The notes beneath the pieces were generated by a model, which made no database searches, had not been told where the DNA came from, and worked only from the letters and a program-made list of their open reading frames with translations. The position numbers and the translations under genes are program-made. 9,699 bases of DNA from Methanomicrobiales archaeon (GTDB taxonomy: Archaea > Halobacteriota > Methanomicrobia > Methanomicrobiales > Methanospirillaceae), in contig JAAZNH010000203.1 of NCBI GenBank assembly GCA_012798365.1, positions 1 through 9,699 of the forward strand, in the 5' to 3' direction. Positions 1-6,792 of this stretch are shown in pieces; the first letter of the stretch is position 1, and the number at the start of each line of letters is the position of its first letter.

Positions 1-327
1 ACCAGATGGTTGTTCCTCCACCGTAGGACCCAGATATATTTGTCTTCGAAGAACCAGATGGTTGTTCCTCCACCGTAGGACCCAGATATATTTGTCTTCG
101 AAGAACCAGATGGTTGTTCCTCCACCGTAGGACCCAGATATATTTGTCTTCGAAGAACCAGATGGTTGTTCCTCCTCCGTAGGGCCCACCTATATTTGCC
201 TTCGAAGAACCAGATGGTTGTTCCTCCACCGTAGGACCCACTCATATTTTTCTTCGAAGAACCTGATGGTTGTTCCTCCTCCGTAGGGCCCACTCATATT
301 TTTCTTCGAAGAACCTGATGGTTCTTC
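1..327. repeat. 52-bp tandem repeat array (6 full units + partial 7th)
   Basis: Units start at 1, 53, 105, 157, 209 and 261, each exactly 52 bp, with a partial unit at 313-327. Units 1-3 are identical. Unit 4 (157-208), unit 5 (209-260) and unit 6 (261-312) carry point changes but no length change. The changes cluster in the middle (CCACCGTAGGA versus CCTCCGTAGGG) and in the stretch before the TTCGAA core. Each unit ends in the 10-bp palindrome TCTTCGAAGA. The array has no spacers, so it is not CRISPR. It begins at the first base of the window and probably continues to the left. The period is not a multiple of three. No function can be assigned from the sequence. Confidence 0.97.
48..327. repeat. 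Hairpin recurring across each repeat junction
   Basis: At 48-67, 100-119, 152-171, 204-223, 256-275 and 308-327 the sequence can form an 8-position stem with a 4-nt loop (arms GAAGAACC and GGTTGTTC, loop AGAT or TGAT). In the first five copies one G-G mismatch interrupts the stem. In the last copy (308-327) the second arm is GGTTCTTC, so all eight positions pair. Differences among these six elements fall only in the loop (A to T in the last two) and at the mismatch. The stem overlaps the TTCGAA palindrome, so two foldings compete. The pairing is seen directly; a role as RNA structure or protein site is inference. Confidence 0.7.
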
Positions 328-644
328 TCGTGTCTCATCTCTGATGAGATTCGACACCTCCAAAATCCGGGCCCGTAATAGGCCCGGTTGTACGAGTTTT
401 GCCTCATCCCCCCATTTGGCAGAGACCATGTTATGGGAAAATGAGGTAACAGACCCGGGACAAATCACAATTTTCAGGTGGAAAACCATGAGGCACTATG
501 TAGCAATGTTACAAGGGCCGTTAAGCGTATGAACCCGTGTTCCTGTAAAGGGGGGAGGCAAAAGGGCGATCCTGCAGGGTGTTACCGGCCCGCAATCCGA
601 AACCATCGGAAATTCCTCTTGATCATGCACTGTTCGTACACCGA
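328..644. other. Gene-free spacer with two inverted repeats
   Basis: I see no convincing gene here; the short open frames lack family features and plausible ribosome binding sites. Two inverted repeats stand out. TCTCATC at 333-339 pairs with GATGAGA at 343-349 around a 3-nt loop. CCGGGCC at 367-373 pairs with GGCCCGG at 381-387 around a 7-nt loop, giving a stable all-GC stem. A weaker pair, TGTTA (429-433) and TAACA (447-451), lies further on. No tRNA-like or rRNA-like sequence was recognised. The spacer could hold a small RNA or be the untranslated tail of a transcript that covers the repeat array. Confidence 0.5.
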
Positions 645-686
645 TTTTTTTTAATAAAAAGACCGGACAGTACCCCAATTTTTTTT
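645..686 (+). terminator. Two T8 tracts, plus-strand terminator
   Basis: Eight consecutive T residues at 645-652 and again at 679-686 on the plus strand. In archaea a T-tract in the non-template strand is enough for termination, without a hairpin. No plus-strand gene is recognised to the left, so these tracts suggest either a transcript entering from beyond the left edge or an untranslated RNA in 1-644. They face the ilvD terminator, which is the usual layout between convergent units. Confidence 0.5.
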
Positions 687-693
687 AAGATCA

Positions 694-713
694 GGAAAAC
701 GAAAACAAAAAAA
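694..713 (-). terminator. T-rich terminator of ilvD
   Basis: Directly after the ilvD TAA, the minus strand reads T7, G, T4, CG, T4. Such interrupted T-tracts immediately downstream of a stop codon are typical archaeal terminators. There is no GC hairpin in front. Confidence 0.7.
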
Positions 714-2357
714 TTATTTCTGGACTGCGCCCTTATTGGCCTGCCCAACGGTTGCGGCATACCGGGCAAGGACGCCGGTAAGCGGCTTTACCGGTGCTTT
801 CCATGCTTTTTTCCGCTTTGTAATCTCGGCATCGGAAACCAGCAGGTCAAGGGTCTTTGCATGAAGATCCAGCCTGATTGAATCATTTTCCTTTACAAAT
901 GCCAGCGGTCCCCCGATTGCCGCTTCCGGTGCAATATGACCGATACAGGGGCCGCGGGTGCCCCCGGAGAACCGTCCGTCCGTGAGGAGGACCACTTTCT
1001 TGTATCCCAGGCCGACTATTGCAGAAGTCGGGGAGAGCATCTCCGGCATGCCGGGCGCACCTTTAGGCCCTTCATACCGGACGATTACAACATCGCCTTC
1101 TTTGATCTTTCTTCCCAGGATCGCTTTCATGGCAGCCTCTTCACCATCAAAAACCCGGGCCGGACCGGTGTGTTTCCAGACCTCTTTTGCAACCCCGGCG
1201 CTTTTCACAACCGCACCATCGGGGGCAAGGGATCCGGAAAGAATCCTGAGGCCTCCGGCAGCATTGATGGGTTTACTCAAAGGCCGGATTACCTCCGCGT
1301 TTTTCACAACCGCATTCTTTGCAATGTCCAGCACCTTTTTCCCGGATACCGTCGGGCAGTTGTCCAGGAGTTTCTGCAGCTGGTGGAACACTGCGGGAAT
1401 ACCGCCGGAGCGGTGGAGGGTCTGCATGGAATGTGGTCCGGAGGGCTGCATGTAACAGATGTGCGGAACCTCTTCAGCAAGCGAACTGAAATCCTCAAGC
1501 GATAACGGCACTTCAGCTTCCGTTGCGATTGCCATCAGGTGAAGGACCGTGTTCGTCGATCCACCAAGGGCCATGTCAACGCGGATTGCATTGCGCAGGC
1601 TTTTTTTCGTGATGATGTCACGGGGTTTTACCTGTTTTTTGACAAGCGGAATGATCGCTTCTCCCGTTTCACGCGCAATGCGGAGCTTGCCGGCATCAAC
1701 CGCAGGAGTAGCTGCACAGTGCGGGAGGGACATGCCCATTGCTTCAGTCATACAGGCCATGGTATTGGCCGTGTACAGTCCCTGGCAGCTGCCGCAGCCG
1801 GGCATGGCGCAGCATTCCAGCTCGGAGAGTGCTTTTTCGGTCATGTTGCCGGCTGCAACTTTTCCCACGCCCTCAAAGATATCAATGAGGGAGAGTTCCC
1901 TGCCATCCTGGAACCCTGACAGCATGGCTCCGCCGGTCAGGACAATAGAGGGGATGTTTGTCCGTGCAGCTGCCATCAGCATGCCCGGAACAATTTTATC
2001 GCAGGTGCCAACACAGACCAGGCCATCGAACCGGTGCGACTGTACCATCAGTTCAATCGAGTCTGCAATATTTTCCCGTGAGGGAAGGGAGTAGCGCATC
2101 CCCTCATGGCCCATCGCGATGCCATCACAGATACCGATTACCCCGAATTCAAACGGGACTCCCCCGGCTGCCGCAATACCTTCCCTGACCTTCTCGGAAA
2201 GCTGGCGGAGGTGGGTATGACCCGGGACGATTGTGTTGTAGGCATTGGCAATACCAATGAACGGCTGTTCCATCTCGCGGTCGGTAACCCCGAGCGAACG
2301 CAGGAGCGCCCGGTTGGGCGCCCGCTTGTATCCTTTCTTGACCTCATCACTTCTCAT
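714..2357 (-). CDS. ilvD: Dihydroxy-acid dehydratase (IlvD)
   Basis: Cytoplasmic Fe-S enzyme (EC 4.2.1.9) that dehydrates 2,3-dihydroxy-isovalerate and 2,3-dihydroxy-3-methylvalerate, the penultimate step of valine and isoleucine synthesis. The 547 residues are full length for the IlvD/Edd family. Visible landmarks are VPGHTHL (44-50), DGIAMGHEGM (78-87), the cluster cysteine motif TCDKIVPGM (118-126), CGSCQGLYTANTM (188-200), GGSTNTVLHL (265-274), YEGPKGAPGMPEM (428-440), TDGRFSGGTRG (459-469) and the C-terminal NKGAV. The first motif has Gly where [2Fe-2S] plant-type enzymes carry a cysteine (PCN). In this it resembles E. coli IlvD (VPGHVHL), which binds an oxygen-labile [4Fe-4S] cluster. 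The ATG at 2357 is preceded by GGTGG about 7 nt upstream. It is separated by 93 bp from the cobalt operon and has its own promoter, so it is probably transcribed alone. Confidence 0.97.
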   Translation of the reverse strand: MRSDEVKKGYKRAPNRALLRSLGVTDREMEQPFIGIANAYNTIVPGHTHLRQLSEKVREGIAAAGGVPFEFGVIGICDGIAMGHEGMRYSLPSRENIADSIELMVQSHRFDGLVCVGTCDKIVPGMLMAAARTNIPSIVLTGGAMLSGFQDGRELSLIDIFEGVGKVAAGNMTEKALSELECCAMPGCGSCQGLYTANTMACMTEAMGMSLPHCAATPAVDAGKLRIARETGEAIIPLVKKQVKPRDIITKKSLRNAIRVDMALGGSTNTVLHLMAIATEAEVPLSLEDFSSLAEEVPHICYMQPSGPHSMQTLHRSGGIPAVFHQLQKLLDNCPTVSGKKVLDIAKNAVVKNAEVIRPLSKPINAAGGLRILSGSLAPDGAVVKSAGVAKEVWKHTGPARVFDGEEAAMKAILGRKIKEGDVVIVRYEGPKGAPGMPEMLSPTSAIVGLGYKKVVLLTDGRFSGGTRGPCIGHIAPEAAIGGPLAFVKENDSIRLDLHAKTLDLLVSDAEITKRKKAWKAPVKPLTGVLARYAATVGQANKGAVQK

Positions 2358-2397
2358 GAAAAGCCACCGTATGGTTAGTGTTAGATTTGCAGTCCAA

Positions 2398-2416
2398 CAA
2401 TTTTATGGCTTTTATG
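2398..2416 (-). promoter_or_regulatory. Probable ilvD promoter (tandem TATA-like boxes)
   Basis: On the minus strand CATAAAA occurs twice, at 2410-2416 and 2401-2407, 9 bp apart. With the usual archaeal distance of about 26 bp from TATA box to start site, the proximal box would place transcription initiation near 2377. That gives a leader of about 20 nt that includes the GGTGG ribosome binding site. The assignment rests on spacing and composition only. Confidence 0.5.
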
Positions 2417-2450
2417 CACCAGGGCCGGATCCCAACCGGAATCTGGTTCA

Positions 2451-3779
2451 TCAGGTCCGGGAATACCGGGCAGCTGAATTGATAAACTCCTCTGCCAGTG
2501 CCCGGGTGAAATACGCATGCGTGTAACAGCCCAGCGCACTCCCTTCACAGATGCCGTCATTGCCGGAATCGATTCCCTTTCCCCGGGAAAGTTTCATTGA
2601 ATACCGGACATCCGGATCCGGAACAAGTTTTGAATAATGGAATTCATGGCCGGCAAACGGGAGATCGTGGGAAAACAGTGGGGTCGTTCTGGATATTGAT
2701 CCCCGGACATATCCGAGCGCCTGGATCTTTTTTGTCATCTCGGTATCGGCCGGTAAGATCCCGGTCATCCGGAAGGTCCGTTCAGACTGGACGTGGCGGG
2801 ACAGGTACATGAGACCGCCGCATTCTCCGTACACCGGCAGCCCTTTTTTCACTTCGCGGGCCAGTTCCTGCGTGCAGGGCGAAGATTCAAGTGTGGGCAG
2901 GTGGAGCTCCGGGTAGCCGCCCCCGATATAGACTGCATCAACAGCGGGAAGATGATCCGTAAGCGGGCTGAAGAAGACGATGTCGGCACCCGCCCGGGCG
3001 AGGCGGTCGAGATTATCCTGGTAATAGAAACAGAATGCGCTGTCCCGCGCTACGCCGATACGGACGTTGTTTTCGTATGTATCCTGTTCCGGTTTCGGTA
3101 AAACGAGTGCAGGTGCCTGCCGGGCAACAGAAATAATTCCATCCAGATCGGCATGTTCTTCGATCACCGGGCCCGCCTGTTTCAGCACTGCCGATTCATG
3201 TGCCATCACAAGACCCAGGTGACGGCTGGAAAGACCCACGTTATCATTCCGGGGGATCCAGCCGAAATCCCGGACTGATGCTGAGGAAGCAATCATCTGT
3301 TTATGCCGGTCGCTGCCGATACGGTTGTAGATGACACCGGACAATGTTACTGCTGGATCAAATTCACGGAACCCGCGGATCAGGGCATGGATGCTGCGGG
3401 ACATTCCTTTTACATCCGCAACAAGAATAACCGGAGCATTGAGGATCCGGGCCACGTGTGCTGTGCTGGAACAGTCAGTCCCGTCAAGGCCATCAAACAT
3501 GCCCATGACACCTTCAATAATGGCAATGTCTGCACCACTAGTTGCCCGGTCAAATGTTTCAAGGCATCCTTCCTCACTCATCATGTACGGATCGAGATTC
3601 CGTGAAGTCCTTCCGCAGATCAGGGTATGATGGGATGGATCAATGAAATCCGGGCCCACCTTGAATGGCTGGACCGTCAGTCCCCGTGCAACAAGTGCTG
3701 CCATGATACCACTGGCAATTGTTGTCTTGCCGCACCCGCTGTGTGTCCCGGCAATGACAATACGGGGTGTGGTGATCAT
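2451..3779 (-). CDS. cbiA: Cobyrinate / Ni-sirohydrochlorin a,c-diamide synthase (CbiA/CfbB)
   Basis: Glutamine- and ATP-dependent amidase that converts the a and c carboxylates of cobyrinate (CbiA, corrinoid pathway) or Ni-sirohydrochlorin (CfbB, coenzyme F430 pathway) to amides. The 442 residues match the family. The N-terminal P-loop synthetase domain has GTHSGCGKTT (11-20), KVGPDFIDPSHH (40-51) and EGVMGMFDG (89-97). The C-terminal CobQ/CobB-type glutaminase domain has IGGGYPELH (285-293), the nucleophile Cys320 in YGECGGLMYLS, GHEFHYS (377-383) and a terminal His421 in CYTHAYF. It is the last gene of the cbiMNQO operon and starts in a TGATG overlap with cbiO, suggesting coupled translation; GGGAG lies just upstream. 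The cobalt-transport context favours a corrinoid role, but CbiA and CfbB are too alike to separate here and one enzyme may serve both pathways. Confidence 0.93.
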   Translation of the reverse strand: MITTPRIVIAGTHSGCGKTTIASGIMAALVARGLTVQPFKVGPDFIDPSHHTLICGRTSRNLDPYMMSEEGCLETFDRATSGADIAIIEGVMGMFDGLDGTDCSSTAHVARILNAPVILVADVKGMSRSIHALIRGFREFDPAVTLSGVIYNRIGSDRHKQMIASSASVRDFGWIPRNDNVGLSSRHLGLVMAHESAVLKQAGPVIEEHADLDGIISVARQAPALVLPKPEQDTYENNVRIGVARDSAFCFYYQDNLDRLARAGADIVFFSPLTDHLPAVDAVYIGGGYPELHLPTLESSPCTQELAREVKKGLPVYGECGGLMYLSRHVQSERTFRMTGILPADTEMTKKIQALGYVRGSISRTTPLFSHDLPFAGHEFHYSKLVPDPDVRYSMKLSRGKGIDSGNDGICEGSALGCYTHAYFTRALAEEFINSAARYSRT

Positions 3780-4972
3780 CAGGGACTCCCGCGGTTATCG
3801 GTAACGGGAGTCCCGTTCAGGTCCCGGACCGGAATTCTGCTGCCGCTTTCCCGGCCGTACGCCTCCACCCGCTGGCTGACGCGTTTCACCATGCCCGCCG
3901 TGGTCAGGATGAGTGAATCCTCTCCACGCAATGCCTTGAGGATGCATTTGTCAATAACGCCATAGGTAAAGCTGAGGGTGATTTTCTCTGTATCAGCCCG
4001 CTGTTTGGCCCGCGTTCCCATGGCACCGATGGCGATCTGCGCATGGGATGCGAGCCACCCCTGCAGCAGTGCATCTGGATCCGTGTCAGCATTGCAGACC
4101 GTAATGGATCCCGGCAGGGTGGGCTTTTTTGACTGTTCGAATAAGGCTTCGATGCAGTTCATCATATCAAGAACGGTCCGGGGTTTTTTCCCCTGCAGCG
4201 CATGCCCGCGGTTCTGCAGCTCGGTGTGGAGTTCAAGCAGCATCGGAAGGGAGAGGTGTGCCATGCGGACCGATTCCGGGTTGCCAAATGCAACTTCAGG
4301 GATGTCCTCCTGCAGGATTTTTCCCTTCAGCATCAGGATTGCCCGGTCAGCCCAGGGATAGGCAAGCTCGACATCATGGGTGGAGATGATGATCGTCTTT
4401 CCTTCATGGTTCAGCTCATCGCACAGCTCCATGATATCTTCCGAGCCCGAAGGGTCAAGGCCGCTTGTCGGCTCATCAAAGACCAGGACATCCGGGTCCA
4501 TGGCAAGTACCCCGGCTATTGCCACGCGTTTTTTCTCTCCCCCGGATAGCTGGTGCGGGGGTCGGCGTTCGAACCCCTCGAGGCCTACATGCCGGAGAGC
4601 GCGGGAAACCGAATCCCTGACTTCTGCATCGGAACAGCCCAGGTTCGTCGGCCCGAAGGCAACATCCTGGTACACCGTGGGGGCGATGATCTGCCGGTCC
4701 GGGTTCTGGAGGACAAAACCGACCCGCTTGCGCAGGACCCGCAGCGAAGCACGATCGTACTGGATTGGCTGGTTGTCAAAGAGCATCATGCCGGAATCCG
4801 GCCGGGTCATCCCGTTGAACATGGTCAGGAGCGTGGACTTTCCCGCTCCGTTCGGGCCGACAAGGGCAATCTTCTCTTTTTTCCGGCTGTGAAAACTGAT
4901 GCCCCGGATCGCCTCCATCCCCCGCGGGTACCGGTACCGGATATCCCTTGCTTCAAGAATGATGCTGCTCAT
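3779..4972 (-). CDS. cbiO: Cobalt ECF transporter ATPase CbiO with C-terminal extension
   Basis: ATP-binding subunit that powers the CbiMNQO cobalt importer from the cytoplasmic side. All ABC motifs are present: Walker A GPNGAGKST (39-47), Q-loop Gln89 in VLQNPDRQ, signature LSGGE (142-146), Walker B LVFDEPTSGLD (163-173) and the H-loop His199 in ISTHD. At 397 residues it is about 110 longer than a usual CbiO. The extra part (about 285-397) is not ABC-like; it has an IAIGAMGTRAK stretch (313-323), GVIDKCILKALRGE (338-351) and a basic, Arg-rich tail, and I do not recognise its family. The ATG at 4972 is well supported: the cbiQ stop lies in frame 3 nt upstream, and AGGTG sits 6 nt before the ATG. 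The stop overlaps the cbiA start by one base. Confidence 0.95.
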   Translation of the reverse strand: MSSIILEARDIRYRYPRGMEAIRGISFHSRKKEKIALVGPNGAGKSTLLTMFNGMTRPDSGMMLFDNQPIQYDRASLRVLRKRVGFVLQNPDRQIIAPTVYQDVAFGPTNLGCSDAEVRDSVSRALRHVGLEGFERRPPHQLSGGEKKRVAIAGVLAMDPDVLVFDEPTSGLDPSGSEDIMELCDELNHEGKTIIISTHDVELAYPWADRAILMLKGKILQEDIPEVAFGNPESVRMAHLSLPMLLELHTELQNRGHALQGKKPRTVLDMMNCIEALFEQSKKPTLPGSITVCNADTDPDALLQGWLASHAQIAIGAMGTRAKQRADTEKITLSFTYGVIDKCILKALRGEDSLILTTAGMVKRVSQRVEAYGRESGSRIPVRDLNGTPVTDNRGSP

Positions 4973-4975
4973 GAG

Positions 4976-5770
4976 TCACACCTGCAATAAGGAAAACCTG
5001 CCGGCACAGATGACGATACCGGCAGAGGCGGCAAGAAACACTGCTGCTGCAAGACAGGGAACAAGTTCAACGGGACGGTTCTCGCCCAAAAGGGCAAATC
5101 TCCCATCATAACACCGTGCGTCCATGGCATGGATAAGGTCATCACCGGCATCCCAGCTTGCGATGAATGCTGCACCGCACAATGTGGCAAATGACTGGAT
5201 GGATTCGCGATATGCCGAATACCCAAGGCGCATTACCTGTGCCTGGTATACCTGGACAACCTGGTCCATCAGGATAAAGATGGTCCGGTAGATGATCATC
5301 ATCAGGTCGATAACCGGTTCCGGCACCCGGCACTGGCGGAATGCCGTGAAGATATCCGTCATGGGCGTGGTCAGGGAAATAAAGCAGAGCGCCGACATCC
5401 CTCCCATAACCCTGCAGAAAACAAAAAAACCTTCGTTGATGCTCTCTTTTGTTATCGAAAATGCAAGTCCTGGAAAAACGTCCCAGTGCCACAGGACATT
5501 CTGGCCTCCGGTGATAAGAATAATCCCGGCAACGCTCATGACTGCAAAGCCGGCCGGGAGGATAAACAATTCTGCATACGTTGCCGGGGGAACGCGTGCA
5601 AGGATGATGATTGCAGCACTGAGGATTACCGCAATAAACAGGGGCGGGACAAATCCGGAGGAGGCAAGACAGAGGATGATTGCCCCGATGCCGGTACAGA
5701 GTTTGAGGTAGGTATTGATCTCCCGGAGCCCGTTTTCCTGGGCAATGTCTTCCAGCAGTTCCTCAAACAT
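4976..5770 (-). CDS. cbiQ: Cobalt ECF transporter transmembrane subunit CbiQ
   Basis: T-component of the energy-coupling factor transporter. It spans the membrane and transmits ATPase movements from CbiO to the CbiM substrate unit. The 264 residues include hydrophobic segments at about 22-60, 66-87, 114-133 and 233-256. The cytoplasmic coupling region contains two arginine motifs, VMRLGYSAYR (179-188) and AMDARCYDGRF (215-225). The second is usually ARG; here it is ARC, with Cys220 in place of glycine. The ATG at 5770 has an AGGT ribosome binding site at a suitable distance, and the cbiN stop lies 27 nt upstream. cbiO follows after 3 nt. The CbiQ call rests on the fold pattern, the motif and the conserved operon position. 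Confidence 0.92.
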   Translation of the reverse strand: MFEELLEDIAQENGLREINTYLKLCTGIGAIILCLASSGFVPPLFIAVILSAAIIILARVPPATYAELFILPAGFAVMSVAGIILITGGQNVLWHWDVFPGLAFSITKESINEGFFVFCRVMGGMSALCFISLTTPMTDIFTAFRQCRVPEPVIDLMMIIYRTIFILMDQVVQVYQAQVMRLGYSAYRESIQSFATLCGAAFIASWDAGDDLIHAMDARCYDGRFALLGENRPVELVPCLAAAVFLAASAGIVICAGRFSLLQV

Positions 5771-5797
5771 GCACGTACCTTTTGATGCAACGACGGA

Positions 5798-6100
5798 TTA
5801 TGCTTTGTTTTTCTGTCCCAGCCAGTACCCAAATACGCCGCCGACAAGGATTCCGCCAATCGCGGCCTGCAGGGCAAAGAGGCACGCTTCAATCTCGCCG
5901 CTGGGGGGTTCCCACTGGGGCACGAGAGGAGTGAAACTTTCAAGCGATCTCCCGGACAGTTCGCCGATGAGATTTGAACCCACATTGTCAGAACCGGCAA
6001 ATTCCGCACCCGGGACTGCTGATTGAATAAACAGGAAGAGTGCGCAGAATGCAACTATTGCAAGAACCGCCAGGACTTCCAGGGAGTAGCGGAATTTCAT
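5798..6100 (-). CDS. cbiN: Cobalt transport protein CbiN
   Basis: Small auxiliary membrane subunit required with CbiM for cobalt loading. The 100 residues contain an N-terminal helix (about 8-27), an extracytoplasmic loop with EFAGSDN (33-39) and the hallmark WEPPSGEIEACLFALQAAIG (63-82), which runs into the second helix (to about 95) and a short basic tail. The presence of CbiN points to a Cbi-type (cobalt) rather than a Nik-type (nickel) importer. The ATG at 6100 overlaps the cbiM stop in an ATGA junction. A GGGGTGA ribosome binding site lies inside the end of cbiM, so the two proteins are likely made in a coupled way. Confidence 0.96.
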   Translation of the reverse strand: MKFRYSLEVLAVLAIVAFCALFLFIQSAVPGAEFAGSDNVGSNLIGELSGRSLESFTPLVPQWEPPSGEIEACLFALQAAIGGILVGGVFGYWLGQKNKA

Positions 6101-6792
6101 TCCATCTCACCCCGGGCTTTGAGGATCCTCTCTTCAGAAAACACCTTCAGCCGGATGAGGATATCCGGTTTGAGCGCAATGATGTACTTGAAGACGAGCG
6201 CAAGGACAATTCCTTCAACAATAGCAAGGGGTACCTGGGTAACGGCAAAAATCCCGAGGAACAGGATAAACGAGCCGGCGAATCCCCCGGTCTCTGCCGG
6301 GTAGGCAAGGGCAAGCTGGAGGGATGTCGTGACATACGTGACCATATCGGCGACCGCAGTTGCAAGAAATACGGTGAGGAAGATGTCTGCCCTTGTGTCG
6401 CGGAGGACCCGGTATATTGCATAACCGGCAAGAGGGCCGATGATTCCCATGGAAACGATATTTGCACCAAGGACAGAGAGTCCCCCATGGGCAAGGAACA
6501 GGCTCTGGAACAGGAGGACGATCGAACAGACAACTGCCGTTATCCATGGTCCGAACGAGATGGTGGAGAGGCCGGTTCCGGTGGGATGGGAGCAGCTTCC
6601 GGTCACTGACGGGAGCTTCAGGGATGAAAGGATAAAAATAAACCCGCCGGTCACTCCCAGGAGGGGTAGTGCCTCGCGATCAGCAGCAAGGATTTTTTTC
6701 AACTGGTATATTCCAAAAATGACGCAGGGCAGGGCGACAATCCACCATACCAGGCACCATTGCAGGGGGAGGAATCCTTCCATAATATGCAT
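6097..6792 (-). CDS. cbiM: Cobalt transport protein CbiM (substrate-capture unit)
   Basis: Integral membrane S-component that binds Co2+ and starts the cbiMNQO operon. The 231 residues show the diagnostic N-terminus MHIMEGFLP. In the related NikM structure Met1, His2 and a later histidine coordinate the metal; the matching histidine here is probably His69 in SCSHPTGTGL (66-75). Hydrophobic segments lie at about 11-31, 43-60, 79-100, 104-127, 136-160, 170-192 and 195-210. The start is decisive because the N-terminal loop is the metal site. ATG at 6792 gives MHIM, and an in-frame TGA at 6802-6804 rules out any earlier start. A GTGAT stretch 8 nt upstream can act as ribosome binding site. The gene ends in an ATGA overlap with cbiN. 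Confidence 0.96.
   Translation of the reverse strand: MHIMEGFLPLQWCLVWWIVALPCVIFGIYQLKKILAADREALPLLGVTGGFIFILSSLKLPSVTGSCSHPTGTGLSTISFGPWITAVVCSIVLLFQSLFLAHGGLSVLGANIVSMGIIGPLAGYAIYRVLRDTRADIFLTVFLATAVADMVTYVTTSLQLALAYPAETGGFAGSFILFLGIFAVTQVPLAIVEGIVLALVFKYIIALKPDILIRLKVFSEERILKARGEME

Noticed and set aside
1..327. CRISPR array
   Set aside because: The 52-bp units follow each other directly with no variable spacers between them, and no cas gene is seen; it is a plain tandem repeat.
190..489. Minus-strand open frame of 99 codons reaching into the repeats
   Set aside because: It reads one repeat unit in a different frame from the next, has no family features or clear ribosome binding site, and ends at a stop inside the array.
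328..644. tRNA or other known structured RNA in the spacer
   Set aside because: The hairpins at 333-349 and 367-387 do not form a cloverleaf and there is no T-arm sequence; no known RNA family was recognised.
496..678. Minus-strand open frame of 60 codons between ilvD and the repeats
   Set aside because: It lies in the T-tract region, has no recognisable domain and no binding site, and would be transcribed past the ilvD terminator.
936..2094. Long plus-strand open frames opposite ilvD (189 and 181 codons)
   Set aside because: They mirror the codon bias of ilvD on the opposite strand and have no domain features; ilvD is fully conserved over this stretch.
2440..2450. Stray copy of the repeat motif GAACCAGAT just after cbiA
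   Set aside because: The 9-base match on the minus strand is short enough to be chance, and the flanks do not match the 52-bp unit.
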